In this document: piece by piece, positions 11,876 to 22,440 of the stretch
Position numbering within the stretch: the stretch's first letter is position 1
How the letters are laid out: every line of letters begins with the position of its first letter
Program-made: the position numbers and the translations under genes
The notes under the pieces: generated by a model
Seen by the model: the letters and a program-made list of their open reading frames with translations, nothing else
Databases searched by the model: none
What the model was told of the DNA's origin: nothing
Assembly (NCBI GenBank): GCA_014239365.1
Contig: JAAZZB010000084.1
Location: forward strand, 21,980 to 85,979
Direction: 5' to 3'
Origin: Verrucomicrobiia bacterium
GTDB taxonomy: Bacteria; Verrucomicrobiota; Verrucomicrobiia; Limisphaerales; UBA1100
Length of the DNA: 64,000 nucleotides

Positions 11876-12342
11876 ACGCAAATGATTTTGAACAATACTT
11901 GGAAGAGTTAGCATCCAATCCTTCGGGTGATTTCGAAGGGTTCAAACCCGAGTCATTAGTTGCACTGGCTGAAGATGCATTGTCCTTGCGCTTCTCGCCT
12001 TCATACCGGCAATTTCTGCTGCGGCTGGGTTGTGGTGATATTAACGGATTGGAAATCTATGGGGTCATCCGTGATAGCTTCGTCAATGCCAGCATCCCCA
12101 ATGGCATTTGGTTGACGTTGGAATTGCGGCAGTCCTCGGGGTTGCCGGTGGATATTATTCTTTTTCAGGAAACGGGGGTGGGCGGTTATTACGCAATCGA
12201 CTTGGGGCAGTCCACGGAAGACGGCGAGGCGCCGGTTGTGGAATGGATTCCCGGCGCGGACAATCCGCGACCGTGTCCGATCATTGCCGAAAACTTTGGC
12301 GTGCATCTTCAGGAACAAGTCAAGGCGTACAGCGAGGATTAG
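11872..12342 (+). CDS. SMI1/KNR4 (SUKH)-like protein, predicted cognate immunity protein
   Basis: SUKH-like pattern (LVALAEDALSLRFSPSYRQFLLRLGCGDINGLEIYGV...); ATGA overlap with the toxin gene. Confidence 0.8.
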   Translation: MNANDFEQYLEELASNPSGDFEGFKPESLVALAEDALSLRFSPSYRQFLLRLGCGDINGLEIYGVIRDSFVNASIPNGIWLTLELRQSSGLPVDIILFQETGVGGYYAIDLGQSTEDGEAPVVEWIPGADNPRPCPIIAENFGVHLQEQVKAYSED

Positions 12343-12498
12343 TCGCCTGAAAAAACGCCGAAGCTTTGCCTCGCGCGATATGATTTGATCAATGCTGTGG
12401 GATGGTTCATCATTCGTGCGGCGACGGTTCATCACGCCCCAGCCACCATTCAAGCCTCCCCTGAATCGGGTGGAGAAATTTTGTGATATATTAAACCC

Positions 12499-13062
12499 AT
12501 GCAATGTTGCCAACCAGATTGTGAGAACGAGGCCACGGTTCATTTGACTGAGATTGTGGATGGTCAGATGAAGAAGATTGATCTCTGCGAGGAGTGCGCC
12601 AAGGAACAGGGGGTCACCGATCCGAAAGGATTCGCGCTGGCGGATTTGTTGCTGGGCTTGGGCGCGGCTTCGGAGATGGAGTCGGGCAGTGGGGAATTGG
12701 AATGTCCCTCGTGCGGGTTTGCGCAGGCGGATTTTAAGAAGAGCGGGCGGCTGGGTTGCTCCGATTGTTATGCGACGTTTGCGGAGCCTTTGGAGGGGAT
12801 GCTCAAGCAAATGCACAAGGGCACGCAGCACGTGGGCAAGGTGCCCAAGGCGTTGCGGCAGGAAATGGATTTCACCAAACACCGGCAGCAATTGGAAAAG
12901 CAATTGAAAAAAGCCATCGATACGGAGGACTACGAGCAGGCGGCGCAGGTGCGGGATCAGTTGCGGGGATTGGATGTGCCGCCGGAGGATCCGGTGGAAC
13001 CGCTTGAGCCAAAGGCAAAAGGAGCGAAGAGCGCAAAGAGCACGAAGGGAGGAGAGGCTTAA
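12499..13062 (+). CDS. mcsA: McsA-like protein arginine kinase activator (UvrB/UvrC motif)
   Basis: Paired CxxC motifs (CCQPDCE, CEECAKE, CPSC, CSDC) and a UvrB/C motif LEKQLKKAIDTEDYEQAAQVRDQLRGL; adjacent mcsB. Confidence 0.9.
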   Translation: MQCCQPDCENEATVHLTEIVDGQMKKIDLCEECAKEQGVTDPKGFALADLLLGLGAASEMESGSGELECPSCGFAQADFKKSGRLGCSDCYATFAEPLEGMLKQMHKGTQHVGKVPKALRQEMDFTKHRQQLEKQLKKAIDTEDYEQAAQVRDQLRGLDVPPEDPVEPLEPKAKGAKSAKSTKGGEA

Positions 13063-14135
13063 TGGAATTGCGAAAATTTTTGAGCAGCACCACCGAGTTG
13101 TCCAATTGCGAAGGGCCGCAGGATCACGTGGTGCTGTCGAGCCGCGTGCGGTTGGCGCGTAACGTGACGGGGCGGCCATTCCCGGGGCGCGCGAAGAAGG
13201 CGAGCCGGGTGGAGACGTGCGATTTTATTCAGCCGGCCATCGCAGCGGCCTCGGCGATGCGCGGTGGGTTTTCGGAATCGATGAAGCCATTGCAGGCGCT
13301 GGATAAGCAACTGCTCGTGGAGCGGCATCTTATCAGTCGCGAGCACGCGGCCAAGGGCGCGGGCAGCGGGTTGGTGCTCAGCAAGGACGAAACGTTGAGC
13401 GTAATGATCAATGAAGAGGATCACTTGCGGATGCAGGCGTTGCTGCCTGGGTTACAGGTGAAACAGGTTTGGCAAAAGATGGATCGGTTTGACACGAGTT
13501 TGGAGAAGAAACTGGATTTCGCGTTTGACTCGCAACTCGGTTATCTGACCGCGTGTCCCACCAATCTTGGTACGGGCATTCGCGTGAGCGCGATGTTGCA
13601 TTTGCCGGGCTTGGTGTTGACGGATCAAGTGAATCAAATTGTGCAAGCGGTCACCAAGCTGGGCCATGCGGTGCGCGGGTTGTACGGCGAAGGCACGGAG
13701 GCGCTGGGGCATTTGTTCCAGGTGAGCAACCAAATGACGCTGGGCGAAAGCGAGGCGGACATCATCGAGCGCATTCACAAAGTGGTGTTGCAAGTGATCG
13801 AGCACGAAGAAAACGCGCGGCAAACTTTGCTGCGCACGAAGGCTAAGGAGTTGTACAACCACATCGGGCGCGCGTACGGCACGCTGGCGCACGCGCATAT
13901 TGTGAGCAGCAAAGAGACGATGAACCAGTTGTCGTTGCTGCGGCTGGGCGTGAAGCTGGAGCTGTTCAAAGGGCTGACCACGCCGATGTTGGACGAGCTG
14001 TTTTTGCTCTCGCAACCGGCGCATATGCAGGAATTGGTAGGGGAAAAACTTTCCGGTGAAGAGCGCGACCTCCATCGCGCGGATTTATTGCGCAAACATT
14101 TGGGCAAGGTAAAGGGGCTGAAACTGCCGGAATAA
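13062..14135 (+). CDS. mcsB: protein arginine kinase McsB
   Basis: VVLSSRVRLARNVTGRPFP; phosphagen-kinase-like LGYLTACPTNLGTGIRVSAMLHLPGL. Confidence 0.93.
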   Translation: MELRKFLSSTTELSNCEGPQDHVVLSSRVRLARNVTGRPFPGRAKKASRVETCDFIQPAIAAASAMRGGFSESMKPLQALDKQLLVERHLISREHAAKGAGSGLVLSKDETLSVMINEEDHLRMQALLPGLQVKQVWQKMDRFDTSLEKKLDFAFDSQLGYLTACPTNLGTGIRVSAMLHLPGLVLTDQVNQIVQAVTKLGHAVRGLYGEGTEALGHLFQVSNQMTLGESEADIIERIHKVVLQVIEHEENARQTLLRTKAKELYNHIGRAYGTLAHAHIVSSKETMNQLSLLRLGVKLELFKGLTTPMLDELFLLSQPAHMQELVGEKLSGEERDLHRADLLRKHLGKVKGLKLPE

Positions 14136-14249
14136 GCCGTCAAATGGCTAATGACACGATTGAGCCGTAAAAAAGGGCTCATTTGGGCATAAGTTGGCAT
14201 CAGGAATGCTCGACAAAATAGGCGAAAACAGCCAAGATTTATCAAGAAA

Positions 14250-16763
14250 ATGAGTGACGAAGGAATGAGTAATTTTACGCCACGCGCCCAACAGGTGCTG
14301 GCATTGGCGCGCAAGGAAGCGGATCGATTCAACCACAACTTTGTGGGCACCGAGCATTTGTTGCTGGGGCTCATCAAGCTCGGCCAAGGCGTGGCGGTTA
14401 ACGTTTTGCAAAAGATGGGGCTGGACCTCGAGACCGTGCGGTTGGAAGTCGAGAAACAAGTCGGCACCGGGCCGGATCAAAAACAGGTCGGCAACATTCC
14501 GTACACGCCGCGCGTGAAAAAAGTCCTCAACCTCGCCTCCAAAGAAGCCAAGCAACTGCAACACACGTACGTGGGCACGGAGCACATTTTGCTCGGTCTC
14601 CTGCGCGAAGGCGAAGGCGTGGCGGCGCGCGTGCTCAAGAATCTCGACATCGACATCGAGCAAACACGTCAGGAAATTTTGAAGGAACTCGATCCGAACT
14701 TCGCAATGGGCGAGGACGACATGGACGAGGAAGGCGAAACTGCCCCAACCAAGGGCGGTGGAAAAAAAGGCAACAAGACGCCAGCGCTGCGCGCCTTTGG
14801 CCGCGACCTCACGGAGATCGCCCGCAAAGGCGAGATGGATCCGGTGATTGGCCGCGAAGACGAAATCGAACGCGTCATTCAAATTCTCTGCCGCCGCACG
14901 AAGAACAATCCAGTGTTGCTCGGTGAAGCGGGCGTGGGCAAAACCGCCATCGTCGAAGGCCTCGCGCAGGAAGTGGTGAAAGGCAACGTGCCGGAACTGT
15001 TGCGCGATCGCCGCGTCGTGACGTTAGATCTCGCGCTGATGGTGGCCGGCACCAAGTACCGCGGGCAATTCGAGGAACGCATCAAAGCGGTGATGGACGA
15101 AATTCGCCGCGCGAAGAATGTCATTTTATTCATCGACGAGCTGCACACCATCGTGGGCGCTGGTTCCGCCGAAGGCACGATGGATGCCAGCAACATCATC
15201 AAGCCCGCATTGAGCCGCGGCGAGTTGCAATGCGTGGGTGCCACCACGCTTACCGAGTATCGCAAGTACATCGAGAAAGACGCCGCGTTGGAACGCCGTT
15301 TCCAAAATGTAAAAGTGGAGGCGCCATCCATTGAGGAAGCCATCGAAATTCTCAAGGGATTGCGGATCAAATACGAGGAGCATCACAAAGCCGAGATCAC
15401 CGATGAAGCGGTGGAGGCGTCCGTCAAACTTTCCGATCGCTACATCACCTCACGTTATTTGCCGGATAAAGCCATTGATGTGATGGACGAAGCCGGTTCG
15501 CGCGCGCGCATCCAGGCGATGACGCGGCCGCCGGAAATCAAGGAACTTGAGGCTGCCATTGACGAGATCAAAACCCGCAAGGAAACGGCCATTAAAGAGC
15601 AGGATTTTGAAGGCGCAGCCTCGATGCGCGACGAAGAAAAGCACGCCAAGGAAAACCTCGAAAACACGATGGCCGAATGGAAAGCCGCCAGCGAGGAAAC
15701 TAAGGTGGTCATTTCTGATGAGGACATCATGCACGTCATTTCCAAGTGGACCGGCATCCCGCTGCAACGCATGGAGAAAGACGAAATCAAAAAGCTTCTC
15801 AGCATGGAAAAGGAGCTGGAGAAAGTGGTCATCGGCCAATCCGCCGCAGTCACTTCACTCAGCAAAGCCCTGCGCCGCTCGCGGGCTGATCTCAAGGATC
15901 CTGTGCGTCCGATCGGGGCCTTTGCCCTGATGGGCCCCACCGGCGTGGGCAAAACGCTTTTAGCCAAGACCATCGCCGAACAATTGTTTGGCGATTCCAA
16001 GGCGCTTATTCAAATTGATATGAGCGAGTATATGGAAAAATTTGCCAGCTCGCGCCTTATTGGTTCGCCTCCCGGCTATGTTGGTTTCGAGGAAGGCGGC
16101 CAGTTGACTGAGCAAGTGCGGCGCAGGCCGTACTCGGTGGTGCTTTTTGATGAAATCGAAAAGGCCCATCCGGATGTGATGAATATGCTCCTTCAAATTT
16201 TGGAGGAAGGCAAACTCACCGATAGTCAGGGCCGCACGGTTGATTTTCGGAATACCATTATTTTGCTTACATCCAATGTGGGCTCCGAGAGCGCCAAGAA
16301 GAGTACGGCCATCGGATTCAATAATTCGGGTAATGAAGTCGATTACGAAAAAATGCGTGAGCTGATTATGGACGAAGCTAAAAAGGCATTCCGTCCGGAA
16401 TTCTTAAACCGGCTGGACGATGTAATTGTGTTCCACTCATTGGTGAAAAAAGATCTCAGCGAAATTCTGGACCTCGAACTCAACAAAGTTACCGAACGCC
16501 TTAAGGAAAAAGAAATCGATCTCGTGCTCGACAAAAAAGCGCACGACTTGCTGGTTGAAAAGGGGTACGACCCTGAGTACGGCGCGCGGCCCATGCGGCG
16601 CGCGGTGGAGCGCTTCCTTGAGGATCCGCTGGCTGAGGAAATTTTGCGCGGAACTCTAGTTGGGGGCGATCCCATTAAAGTTTCCACCAAGAACGATAAG
16701 TTGACGTTCAAACAAAAAGCTTCCACCGAAACCGAAGAGAAAACGGTTTCCGCCGGCGACTAA
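14250..16763 (+). CDS. clpC: ClpC-type AAA+ chaperone
   Basis: N-terminal Clp repeats; [18 protein letters not shown]-like linker; second Walker [56 protein letters not shown]. Confidence 0.96.
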   Translation: MSDEGMSNFTPRAQQVLALARKEADRFNHNFVGTEHLLLGLIKLGQGVAVNVLQKMGLDLETVRLEVEKQVGTGPDQKQVGNIPYTPRVKKVLNLASKEAKQLQHTYVGTEHILLGLLREGEGVAARVLKNLDIDIEQTRQEILKELDPNFAMGEDDMDEEGETAPTKGGGKKGNKTPALRAFGRDLTEIARKGEMDPVIGREDEIERVIQILCRRTKNNPVLLGEAGVGKTAIVEGLAQEVVKGNVPELLRDRRVVTLDLALMVAGTKYRGQFEERIKAVMDEIRRAKNVILFIDELHTIVGAGSAEGTMDASNIIKPALSRGELQCVGATTLTEYRKYIEKDAALERRFQNVKVEAPSIEEAIEILKGLRIKYEEHHKAEITDEAVEASVKLSDRYITSRYLPDKAIDVMDEAGSRARIQAMTRPPEIKELEAAIDEIKTRKETAIKEQDFEGAASMRDEEKHAKENLENTMAEWKAASEETKVVISDEDIMHVISKWTGIPLQRMEKDEIKKLLSMEKELEKVVIGQSAAVTSLSKALRRSRADLKDPVRPIGAFALMGPTGVGKTLLAKTIAEQLFGDSKALIQIDMSEYMEKFASSRLIGSPPGYVGFEEGGQLTEQVRRRPYSVVLFDEIEKAHPDVMNMLLQILEEGKLTDSQGRTVDFRNTIILLTSNVGSESAKKSTAIGFNNSGNEVDYEKMRELIMDEAKKAFRPEFLNRLDDVIVFHSLVKKDLSEILDLELNKVTERLKEKEIDLVLDKKAHDLLVEKGYDPEYGARPMRRAVERFLEDPLAEEILRGTLVGGDPIKVSTKNDKLTFKQKASTETEEKTVSAGD

Positions 16764-16805
16764 TCGCGCCGCAGCCGTGGGGGCGGCAACACATAAGGGG
16801 GAGAG

Positions 16806-17585
16806 GTGTCCACACACACCATCGGGGGAGGATTATCCAGTTTCGCAACGAGTATGGGGAGCATTATTTTGCTCGCCGGCGAGGTCTTTCGTTCTCTCTT
16901 CACCACTCGCCTTCATTGGGATGAGTTCATCAAGCAACTCCACTTTGTTGGATGGAAATCCCAAGTCATCGTCCTCACCACCGGCGCGTCCACCGGCATG
17001 GTTTTTTGTGCGCAGACATTTTTTCAATTTCACAAAATGAAAATGGACAACGCCACCCTCACCGTGGTGGGCGTGGCAATGATCACCGAGCTCGGCCCCG
17101 TGTTGGCCGGACTGATGGTGGCCGGACGCGTGGGCGCGGCCATCAGCGCCGAGCTGGGCACGATGCGCGTCACCGAACAAATTGACGCCCTCCGCACGAT
17201 GGCCACGCATCCGGTGGATTACCTTGTGGTGCCGCGTTTCCTCGCCACGGTTATCGCGATGCCGCTGCTCACGGTGCTCGCGTGGGGCGTGGGCATCGCG
17301 GCGGCGTATCTCTTGAGCGTCACCGTGCTGGGGCTCGAAGGCTCGTACGGCCTCCGGCATCTTTATTTTTATGTGGATGAACACGACGTGTGGCTTGGCT
17401 GTATCAAAGCGTTGTTCTTTGGCGGCGTCATCGCATTGGTTGGCTGTTATCGCGGGCTCAATTGCGGCGAAGGCGCGGAGGGCGTCGGCCGCGCCACCAA
17501 CGAGGCGGTGGTACAATCCTGCATTGCAATTTTGGTTAGCAATTTTTTTCTCACCCTATTGTTGCGCGGGATTTTGTATCCCTAA
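16806..17585 (+). CDS. mlaE: MlaE-family ABC transporter permease
   Basis: ITELGPVLAGLMVAGRVGAAISAELGTMRVTEQIDALRTMATHPVDYLVVPRFLA. Confidence 0.93.
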   Translation: MSTHTIGGGLSSFATSMGSIILLAGEVFRSLFTTRLHWDEFIKQLHFVGWKSQVIVLTTGASTGMVFCAQTFFQFHKMKMDNATLTVVGVAMITELGPVLAGLMVAGRVGAAISAELGTMRVTEQIDALRTMATHPVDYLVVPRFLATVIAMPLLTVLAWGVGIAAAYLLSVTVLGLEGSYGLRHLYFYVDEHDVWLGCIKALFFGGVIALVGCYRGLNCGEGAEGVGRATNEAVVQSCIAILVSNFFLTLLLRGILYP

Positions 17586-17594
17586 AATTTCCTG

Positions 17595-18344
17595 ATGATT
17601 GAAGTAAAAAACATCAGCAAAAGTTTTGGCAGCAACAATGTGTTGCGCGATGTGTCCTTCAAAGTGGCGGAAGGGGAAAGCCTCGCCATCATCGGCCGTA
17701 GCGGCACGGGCAAAAGCGTGTTGCTCAAGCATCTGGTCGGACTGCTCATGCCCGATGCCGGCACGGTGAGCGTGCGGGGCGTGGAGATTAACAATATGCC
17801 CGAGCGCGAATTGCTTGATGTGCGGCGGCAGTTCGGGATGTTATTTCAAGGCGCGGCTTTGTTTGATTCCATGAACGTGTTTGAAAATGTCGCGTTTCCG
17901 CTGCGCCGCGCGGGCGAGACGGATGAACCGGAAATCCAACAACGCGTTTCGGAAATGTTGCGCCTCGTGGAAATGCCCGGCGTGGAAGAGAAGTTGCTCT
18001 CGGAACTCTCAGGCGGAATGCGCAAACGCGTCGGCCTCGCGCGGGCGATCGTCCATCGGCCGGCGATTATTTTGTATGACGAACCCACCACGGGGCTGGA
18101 TCCAGTGGTGTCCGACAGTATCGATCAGCTGATCTTGCGCGTGCGCGATCAGTTTAATATCACTTCCATCGTCATCACCCACGACATGCGTAGCGCCCGC
18201 CGTATTGGTCAGCGGATTATTTACCTGCGCGAAGGACAAGTTTATCTGGACGCCCCTGCGGATGAAGTATTTAATTCGGAAGATTTGCTCGTCAGCCGAT
18301 TTGTGAAAGGCGAGGCGGATCTCAAGGAGGTGGAATTATTATGA
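17595..18344 (+). CDS. mlaF: MlaF-family ABC transporter ATP-binding protein
   Basis: GRSGTGKSVLLKHLVGLL; LSGGMRKRVGLARAIVHRPAIILYDEPTTGLDPV. Confidence 0.93.
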   Translation: MIEVKNISKSFGSNNVLRDVSFKVAEGESLAIIGRSGTGKSVLLKHLVGLLMPDAGTVSVRGVEINNMPERELLDVRRQFGMLFQGAALFDSMNVFENVAFPLRRAGETDEPEIQQRVSEMLRLVEMPGVEEKLLSELSGGMRKRVGLARAIVHRPAIILYDEPTTGLDPVVSDSIDQLILRVRDQFNITSIVITHDMRSARRIGQRIIYLREGQVYLDAPADEVFNSEDLLVSRFVKGEADLKEVELL

Positions 18345-19513
18345 GCGCCAGCCGTTTGGAATTAAAAGTAGGGATGTTCGTCATCGTGCTGCTGGGGATT
18401 GCTGCGGTGATGACGCTGCGTTTCAGTGAAACGGGCCTCGGCCTGACCAAAACAATTCCCCTCAAGCTCCATACCGCCAGCGCGGGCAACGTCATTGCCG
18501 ATGCCCCCATTCAATTGAGTGGCGTGAAAATTGGCGTAGTCGATAAAATCACCCTCAACAATGACGGGCGCGGCGTCGTCATTCACGCGGAAATATTTGA
18601 GGAATATTGGGAAACCTTGGACAGCAAAACGCAATTTAGGATTAACGTCACCGGCCTGATGGGCGATGAATACATCGCAGCCATTCCCGGCGCTGAGAAA
18701 GGCGAGGCACTCAAGTCCGGCGCGAAGCGGGATTGCGAAGCGCCCTTTGATCTCATGAGTGTCGCGCGCGACGCTCAGCATCTCATCCGCCGTGTCGATA
18801 ACAGTATGCTTACGCTTGATTCCGCGATCAATCGCCTGGATCAAACCGTGCTTAGCACCGAGACGCTCACCAACCTCACTGCCGCCATCGCTGAATTTCG
18901 GATGACCTCCGAGAGCATCCACGCCTTTGCCGATAACCTCACCACCAACATCGCCCCCAACGTGGATCTCACCGTGCAGAAATTTCACGATGCTGTGTCG
19001 CGCGTGGACACGATGCTCGCCAACAACACCAACACCCTCCAGGTGAGCCTCAACAATTTCGCGCAATTCACAAAACGCCTTGATACTTCCGCCAGCCATT
19101 TGGAAACCCTCATTGCCACCAACGCACCGATGGTCAGCAGAGTCTTTACCAATCTCACTGCCATTTCCGCCAGCCTCAAAGTCAGCACAGAAAAATTACA
19201 GGCCACCATTTCCACTAATCAAATCAGCATCGATGTCATTGTCAAAGATGTCGCCGCCGTCACTGCCAATCTCAAACACTTCACCCAAAACGCCGATCGC
19301 ATCGTGGCCCAGCTGGAAGCGGGCAAGGGCCTCGCCGGCGGATTATTGAAGGACGACGCGTTGCGCACGGAATTTTCACGACTGATGACCAACCTCAACA
19401 GCGCCGCCGGAAATTTTTCTATCCTGGCCAGTAATCTCAATTCCCGCGGGTTGTTATACAAACCGCCGCCCACGAATAACCGCGCTCCACCCAAGAGCGG
19501 ACGCTCAAGGTGA
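18341..19513 (+). CDS. mlaD: MCE/MlaD family protein
   Basis: N-terminal TM, PIQLSGVKIGVVDKITLNNDGRGVVIHAEI, MGDEYIAAIPG, long C-terminal helical region. Confidence 0.88.
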   Translation: MSASRLELKVGMFVIVLLGIAAVMTLRFSETGLGLTKTIPLKLHTASAGNVIADAPIQLSGVKIGVVDKITLNNDGRGVVIHAEIFEEYWETLDSKTQFRINVTGLMGDEYIAAIPGAEKGEALKSGAKRDCEAPFDLMSVARDAQHLIRRVDNSMLTLDSAINRLDQTVLSTETLTNLTAAIAEFRMTSESIHAFADNLTTNIAPNVDLTVQKFHDAVSRVDTMLANNTNTLQVSLNNFAQFTKRLDTSASHLETLIATNAPMVSRVFTNLTAISASLKVSTEKLQATISTNQISIDVIVKDVAAVTANLKHFTQNADRIVAQLEAGKGLAGGLLKDDALRTEFSRLMTNLNSAAGNFSILASNLNSRGLLYKPPPTNNRAPPKSGRSR

Positions 19514-19516
19514 CGG

Positions 19517-19741
19517 ATGGATCGCGTTACGGTGTTCACCTCGTTCAGCGGGCCCGAGGCGCAATTAGTTTCCGCGCGGCTGCGCACTGCCGGTTTTCAA
19601 GCCACCGTCGAAGGCGAGGCGGCGGCCTTCAGTATGGAAGGATACTCGCTTGCCACTGGCGGCATTCGTGTGCAGGTTCCCGAAAACGAACGCGACGATG
19701 CGCGCGCGTTAATTAAATCGATTGAATCGGATGAACCTTAA
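19517..19741 (+). CDS. DUF2007-like small protein
   Basis: MDRVTVFTSFSGPEAQLVSARLRTAGFQATVEGEAAAF; C-terminal RDDARALIKSIE. Confidence 0.7.
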   Translation: MDRVTVFTSFSGPEAQLVSARLRTAGFQATVEGEAAAFSMEGYSLATGGIRVQVPENERDDARALIKSIESDEP

Positions 19742-21104
19742 ACTCTGGAAACGCCTCCAACGCCAACTTTCCCCCGGCGAACTGCGCCTCGACGAATCGA
19801 CACTTGCCGCGCATGCCGGCGATAAATGGTTTGCCACCGGCACACCCGAAGCCGTGGCTCTGCCGCGTAGTGCCAAAAGTGTCAGCGCCATTTTGCGCTT
19901 CGCTCATCGGCATCAAATCCCCGTCACCCCGCGCGGTGCGGGCTACGGTTACGTCGGCGGTTGCGTGCCGATGCGCGGTGGCATTGTGCTGAGCACCGCT
20001 CGGATGCGCCGCATTCGGGAAATTAACGAGCACGATTTTGTGGCCGTCATTCAGCCGGGCGTCATCACTGCCGATTTGCAAAACAAGGCTGAGGCGAAGG
20101 GGTTGTATTACCCGCCCGACCCCGCCAGCCGCGCGGACTGCAGCCTCGGCGGCAACATTGCCACCAACGCCGGCGGGCCACGCAGCCTCAAATACGGCGT
20201 CACCTCCGACTACGTCCTCGGCCTGCAATTCGCGTTGCCCGATGGCACGCTTGTGCGCGTGGGCGGGCGCGCGCACAAAAACAAAACCGGCTTTGATTTC
20301 CCGCGCTTCTTCACCGGCACCGAAGGATTGCTCGGCATCGTCACCGAAGCCACGTTGAAGCTCTTGCCGTTGCCGCCCTTTCGCGCCGCGTTATCCGTGG
20401 GGCTCGGCTCCATGCGCGCTGCTACGCGCGGCATCGCGGCGGTATTCAAGGCGGGTTATCTGCCCAGCGCGTTGGAGGTGGCTGATGAATTTACACTGCG
20501 CGCTGCCACAAAACGCACCGGCAGTGATCGCTTCAACGGCTGCCGTGCGCACCTCATTATTGAGCTGGACGGACAGGAAAAAAGCGTGCGCTCCGAGCTG
20601 CGCGATTTGAAAAAACTGATGGCCCCTCTCAAGCCGCGTTTCATTGACGCCGCGTTGGGCGCAGAAAAGGTCGAGGCCATTTGGCAACTGCGCCGCGAGT
20701 TTTCGTATTCACTGCGCGACACCGGTTTGGTGAAATTAAATGAGGATATTGTCGTCCCGCGCGGCAAGTTGGAGGAACTCTTTGCCTTCGCCGCGCGTTT
20801 GCAGAAAAAGCATGCGATGCCCATCGCCTGTTTCGGTCACGCCGGCGATGGCAACATTCACGTGAACGTGATGGTGGACGAATCAAAACCCGGGCACGCG
20901 CGTCGACGCGATGCGGCGTTGGATGAGTTGTTTCGATGGGTGCTCAAACACGATGGCGTGATCACCGGCGAACACGGCATCGGCCTTGCCAAAAAACGTT
21001 GGTGGCCATTGGCCGCGCCTACTGAAGTGCGGCAACTGCATCAAAGAGTGAAAGACGCCCTCGACCCGAAAGGCATAATGAATCCGGGGAAGTTTTTGAG
21101 TTAA
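19728..21104 (+). CDS. FAD-binding oxidase (GlcD / D-lactate dehydrogenase-like)
   Basis: VTPRGAGYGYVGGCVP; SLGGNIATNAGGPRSLKYG; CFGHAGDGNIHVNVM; GEHGIGLAKKRWW. Confidence 0.92.
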   Translation, partial: RMNLKLWKRLQRQLSPGELRLDESTLAAHAGDKWFATGTPEAVALPRSAKSVSAILRFAHRHQIPVTPRGAGYGYVGGCVPMRGGIVLSTARMRRIREINEHDFVAVIQPGVITADLQNKAEAKGLYYPPDPASRADCSLGGNIATNAGGPRSLKYGVTSDYVLGLQFALPDGTLVRVGGRAHKNKTGFDFPRFFTGTEGLLGIVTEATLKLLPLPPFRAALSVGLGSMRAATRGIAAVFKAGYLPSALEVADEFTLRAATKRTGSDRFNGCRAHLIIELDGQEKSVRSELRDLKKLMAPLKPRFIDAALGAEKVEAIWQLRREFSYSLRDTGLVKLNEDIVVPRGKLEELFAFAARLQKKHAMPIACFGHAGDGNIHVNVMVDESKPGHARRRDAALDELFRWVLKHDGVITGEHGIGLAKKRWWPLAAPTEVRQLHQRVKDALDPKGIMNPGKFLS

Positions 21105-21159
21105 CACAGATATTCACGATGCACAGGATTGAATCCTGAATATCCTGGAAATCTGTGTT
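21103..21159. repeat. hairpin-forming intergenic repeat (aacacagat ... atctgtgtt)
   Basis: Inverted repeat read directly, between convergent genes. Confidence 0.6.
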
Positions 21160-21162
21160 CAA

Positions 21163-21405
21163 TCAAGGCCGTGCGAGGCACACGCTGAGTTCGCGGCCTT
21201 CGAATTCTTGTCCATTGAGTGACTCCACTGCTTTCGCTGCGGCCTCGTCATCGTTCATGGTGATGAAACCGCAGCCTTGTGAGCGGCCGCTGTCGCTCTG
21301 GCGCACGTGATGCACCTCGGCCACTTCGCCGGCGGTGGCAAAGTGGGCGGCGAGGTCTTCATCGGAAATTTTGAAGGGCAGATTGCCCACGTACAAAACG
21401 CTCAT
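21163..21405 (-). CDS. RRM-type RNA-binding protein
   Basis: RNP2-like MSVLYVGNLPF and RNP1-like RSQGCGFITM; start set at the internal Met. Confidence 0.9.
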   Translation of the reverse strand: MSVLYVGNLPFKISDEDLAAHFATAGEVAEVHHVRQSDSGRSQGCGFITMNDDEAAAKAVESLNGQEFEGRELSVCLARP

Positions 21406-21454
21406 TGGCGGGAGGGAACCACGATGCGCCCGCGCGCGCAAGCTCAAGCCGAGC

Positions 21455-22147
21455 TTAGGTGGTTCGTTGCACCAGCGCCACGAATTCGCCTTTCGGTTTG
21501 CGTTCGGCGTAATGGGCGAGTAATTCGGCGGGTGTGCCGCGCAGGAATTCCTCAAATTTTTTGGTCAACTCCCGTGCCAACACCACTTGGGCTTCGGGCC
21601 AAAGGCCATCGAGTTCGCCCAGAAATTTCACCACGCGATGGGGCGATTCATAAAAACATAAAGTGCCGGGCACTTCTGCGAGCGCTTCCAACTGCCGCAA
21701 ACGCGCGCCGCTTTTATGCGGGAGGAAACCCACGAAATGAAACTCGGCTGTTGCCAATCCGCTCGCGGGCAGTGCCGTCGCCAACGCGCACGGGCCGGGC
21801 ACGGGTTCCACGCGATACCCGGCAGCGAGCACGGCGCGCACGATGCGTTCGCCCGGATCGCTGATGCCCGGCGTGCCGGCGTCGCTCACCATCGCGATGG
21901 TTTCGCCGCGTCCCAAACGCTCGAGCAATTCGCCGGAGCGTTTGGCTTCATTGAATTTATGGCAACTCAGCGTGGGCCGATCGATATCGTGTGCGCGCAT
22001 CAATTGCCGTGCACGACGGGTATCTTCCGCGGCCACGATGGTGCACTCGCGCAAGGTGCGCAGCGCGCGCAGGGTGATGTCCTCGAGGTTGCCAATGGGC
22101 GTGGCCACGAGATACAAAGTGCCGGGCTGGAGTGGCGCGGGAGGCAT
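21455..22147 (-). CDS. rsmI: 16S rRNA (cytidine1402-2'-O)-methyltransferase
   Basis: GTLYLVATPIGNLEDITLRALRTLRE; AAEDTRRARQLM; VSDAGTPGISDPG. Confidence 0.95.
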   Translation of the reverse strand: MPPAPLQPGTLYLVATPIGNLEDITLRALRTLRECTIVAAEDTRRARQLMRAHDIDRPTLSCHKFNEAKRSGELLERLGRGETIAMVSDAGTPGISDPGERIVRAVLAAGYRVEPVPGPCALATALPASGLATAEFHFVGFLPHKSGARLRQLEALAEVPGTLCFYESPHRVVKFLGELDGLWPEAQVVLARELTKKFEEFLRGTPAELLAHYAERKPKGEFVALVQRTT

Positions 22148-22232
22148 GGCGGAGGAAACCACGCCGCCCGCCTTGCGCGCAACCAGATTCGCATTGCATT
22201 TTCGCTGAGTGGGATTATCCTTTCGCCCTCCC

Positions 22233-22436
22233 ATGATGCCTCCGGACAACGCGCCTGAATCACTGCCCACGTATCGTTGGCCGTATTTTTTGGGGGCCTT
22301 AGTGCTGCTGGGAATTGTGATTGGGATTATGTGGACGCTTTGGAGTATCCGAATGACCACCGATCAACGGAAAGAACGGGAGAGACTGGATGACTTCGGC
22401 CATCCCAAAACGCAAACCAACGAAGTGGTGCAGTAA
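22233..22436 (+). CDS. small single-TM hypothetical protein
   Basis: One hydrophobic segment (YFLGALVLLGIVIGIMWTL); short spacing to the FGE gene. Confidence 0.5.
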   Translation: MMPPDNAPESLPTYRWPYFLGALVLLGIVIGIMWTLWSIRMTTDQRKERERLDDFGHPKTQTNEVVQ

Positions 22437-22440
22437 AGCA

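Noticed and set aside
12001-13179. 392-aa minus-strand ORF opposite the SUKH-like and mcsA genes
   Set aside because: Covers two supported forward genes and has no recognisable motif
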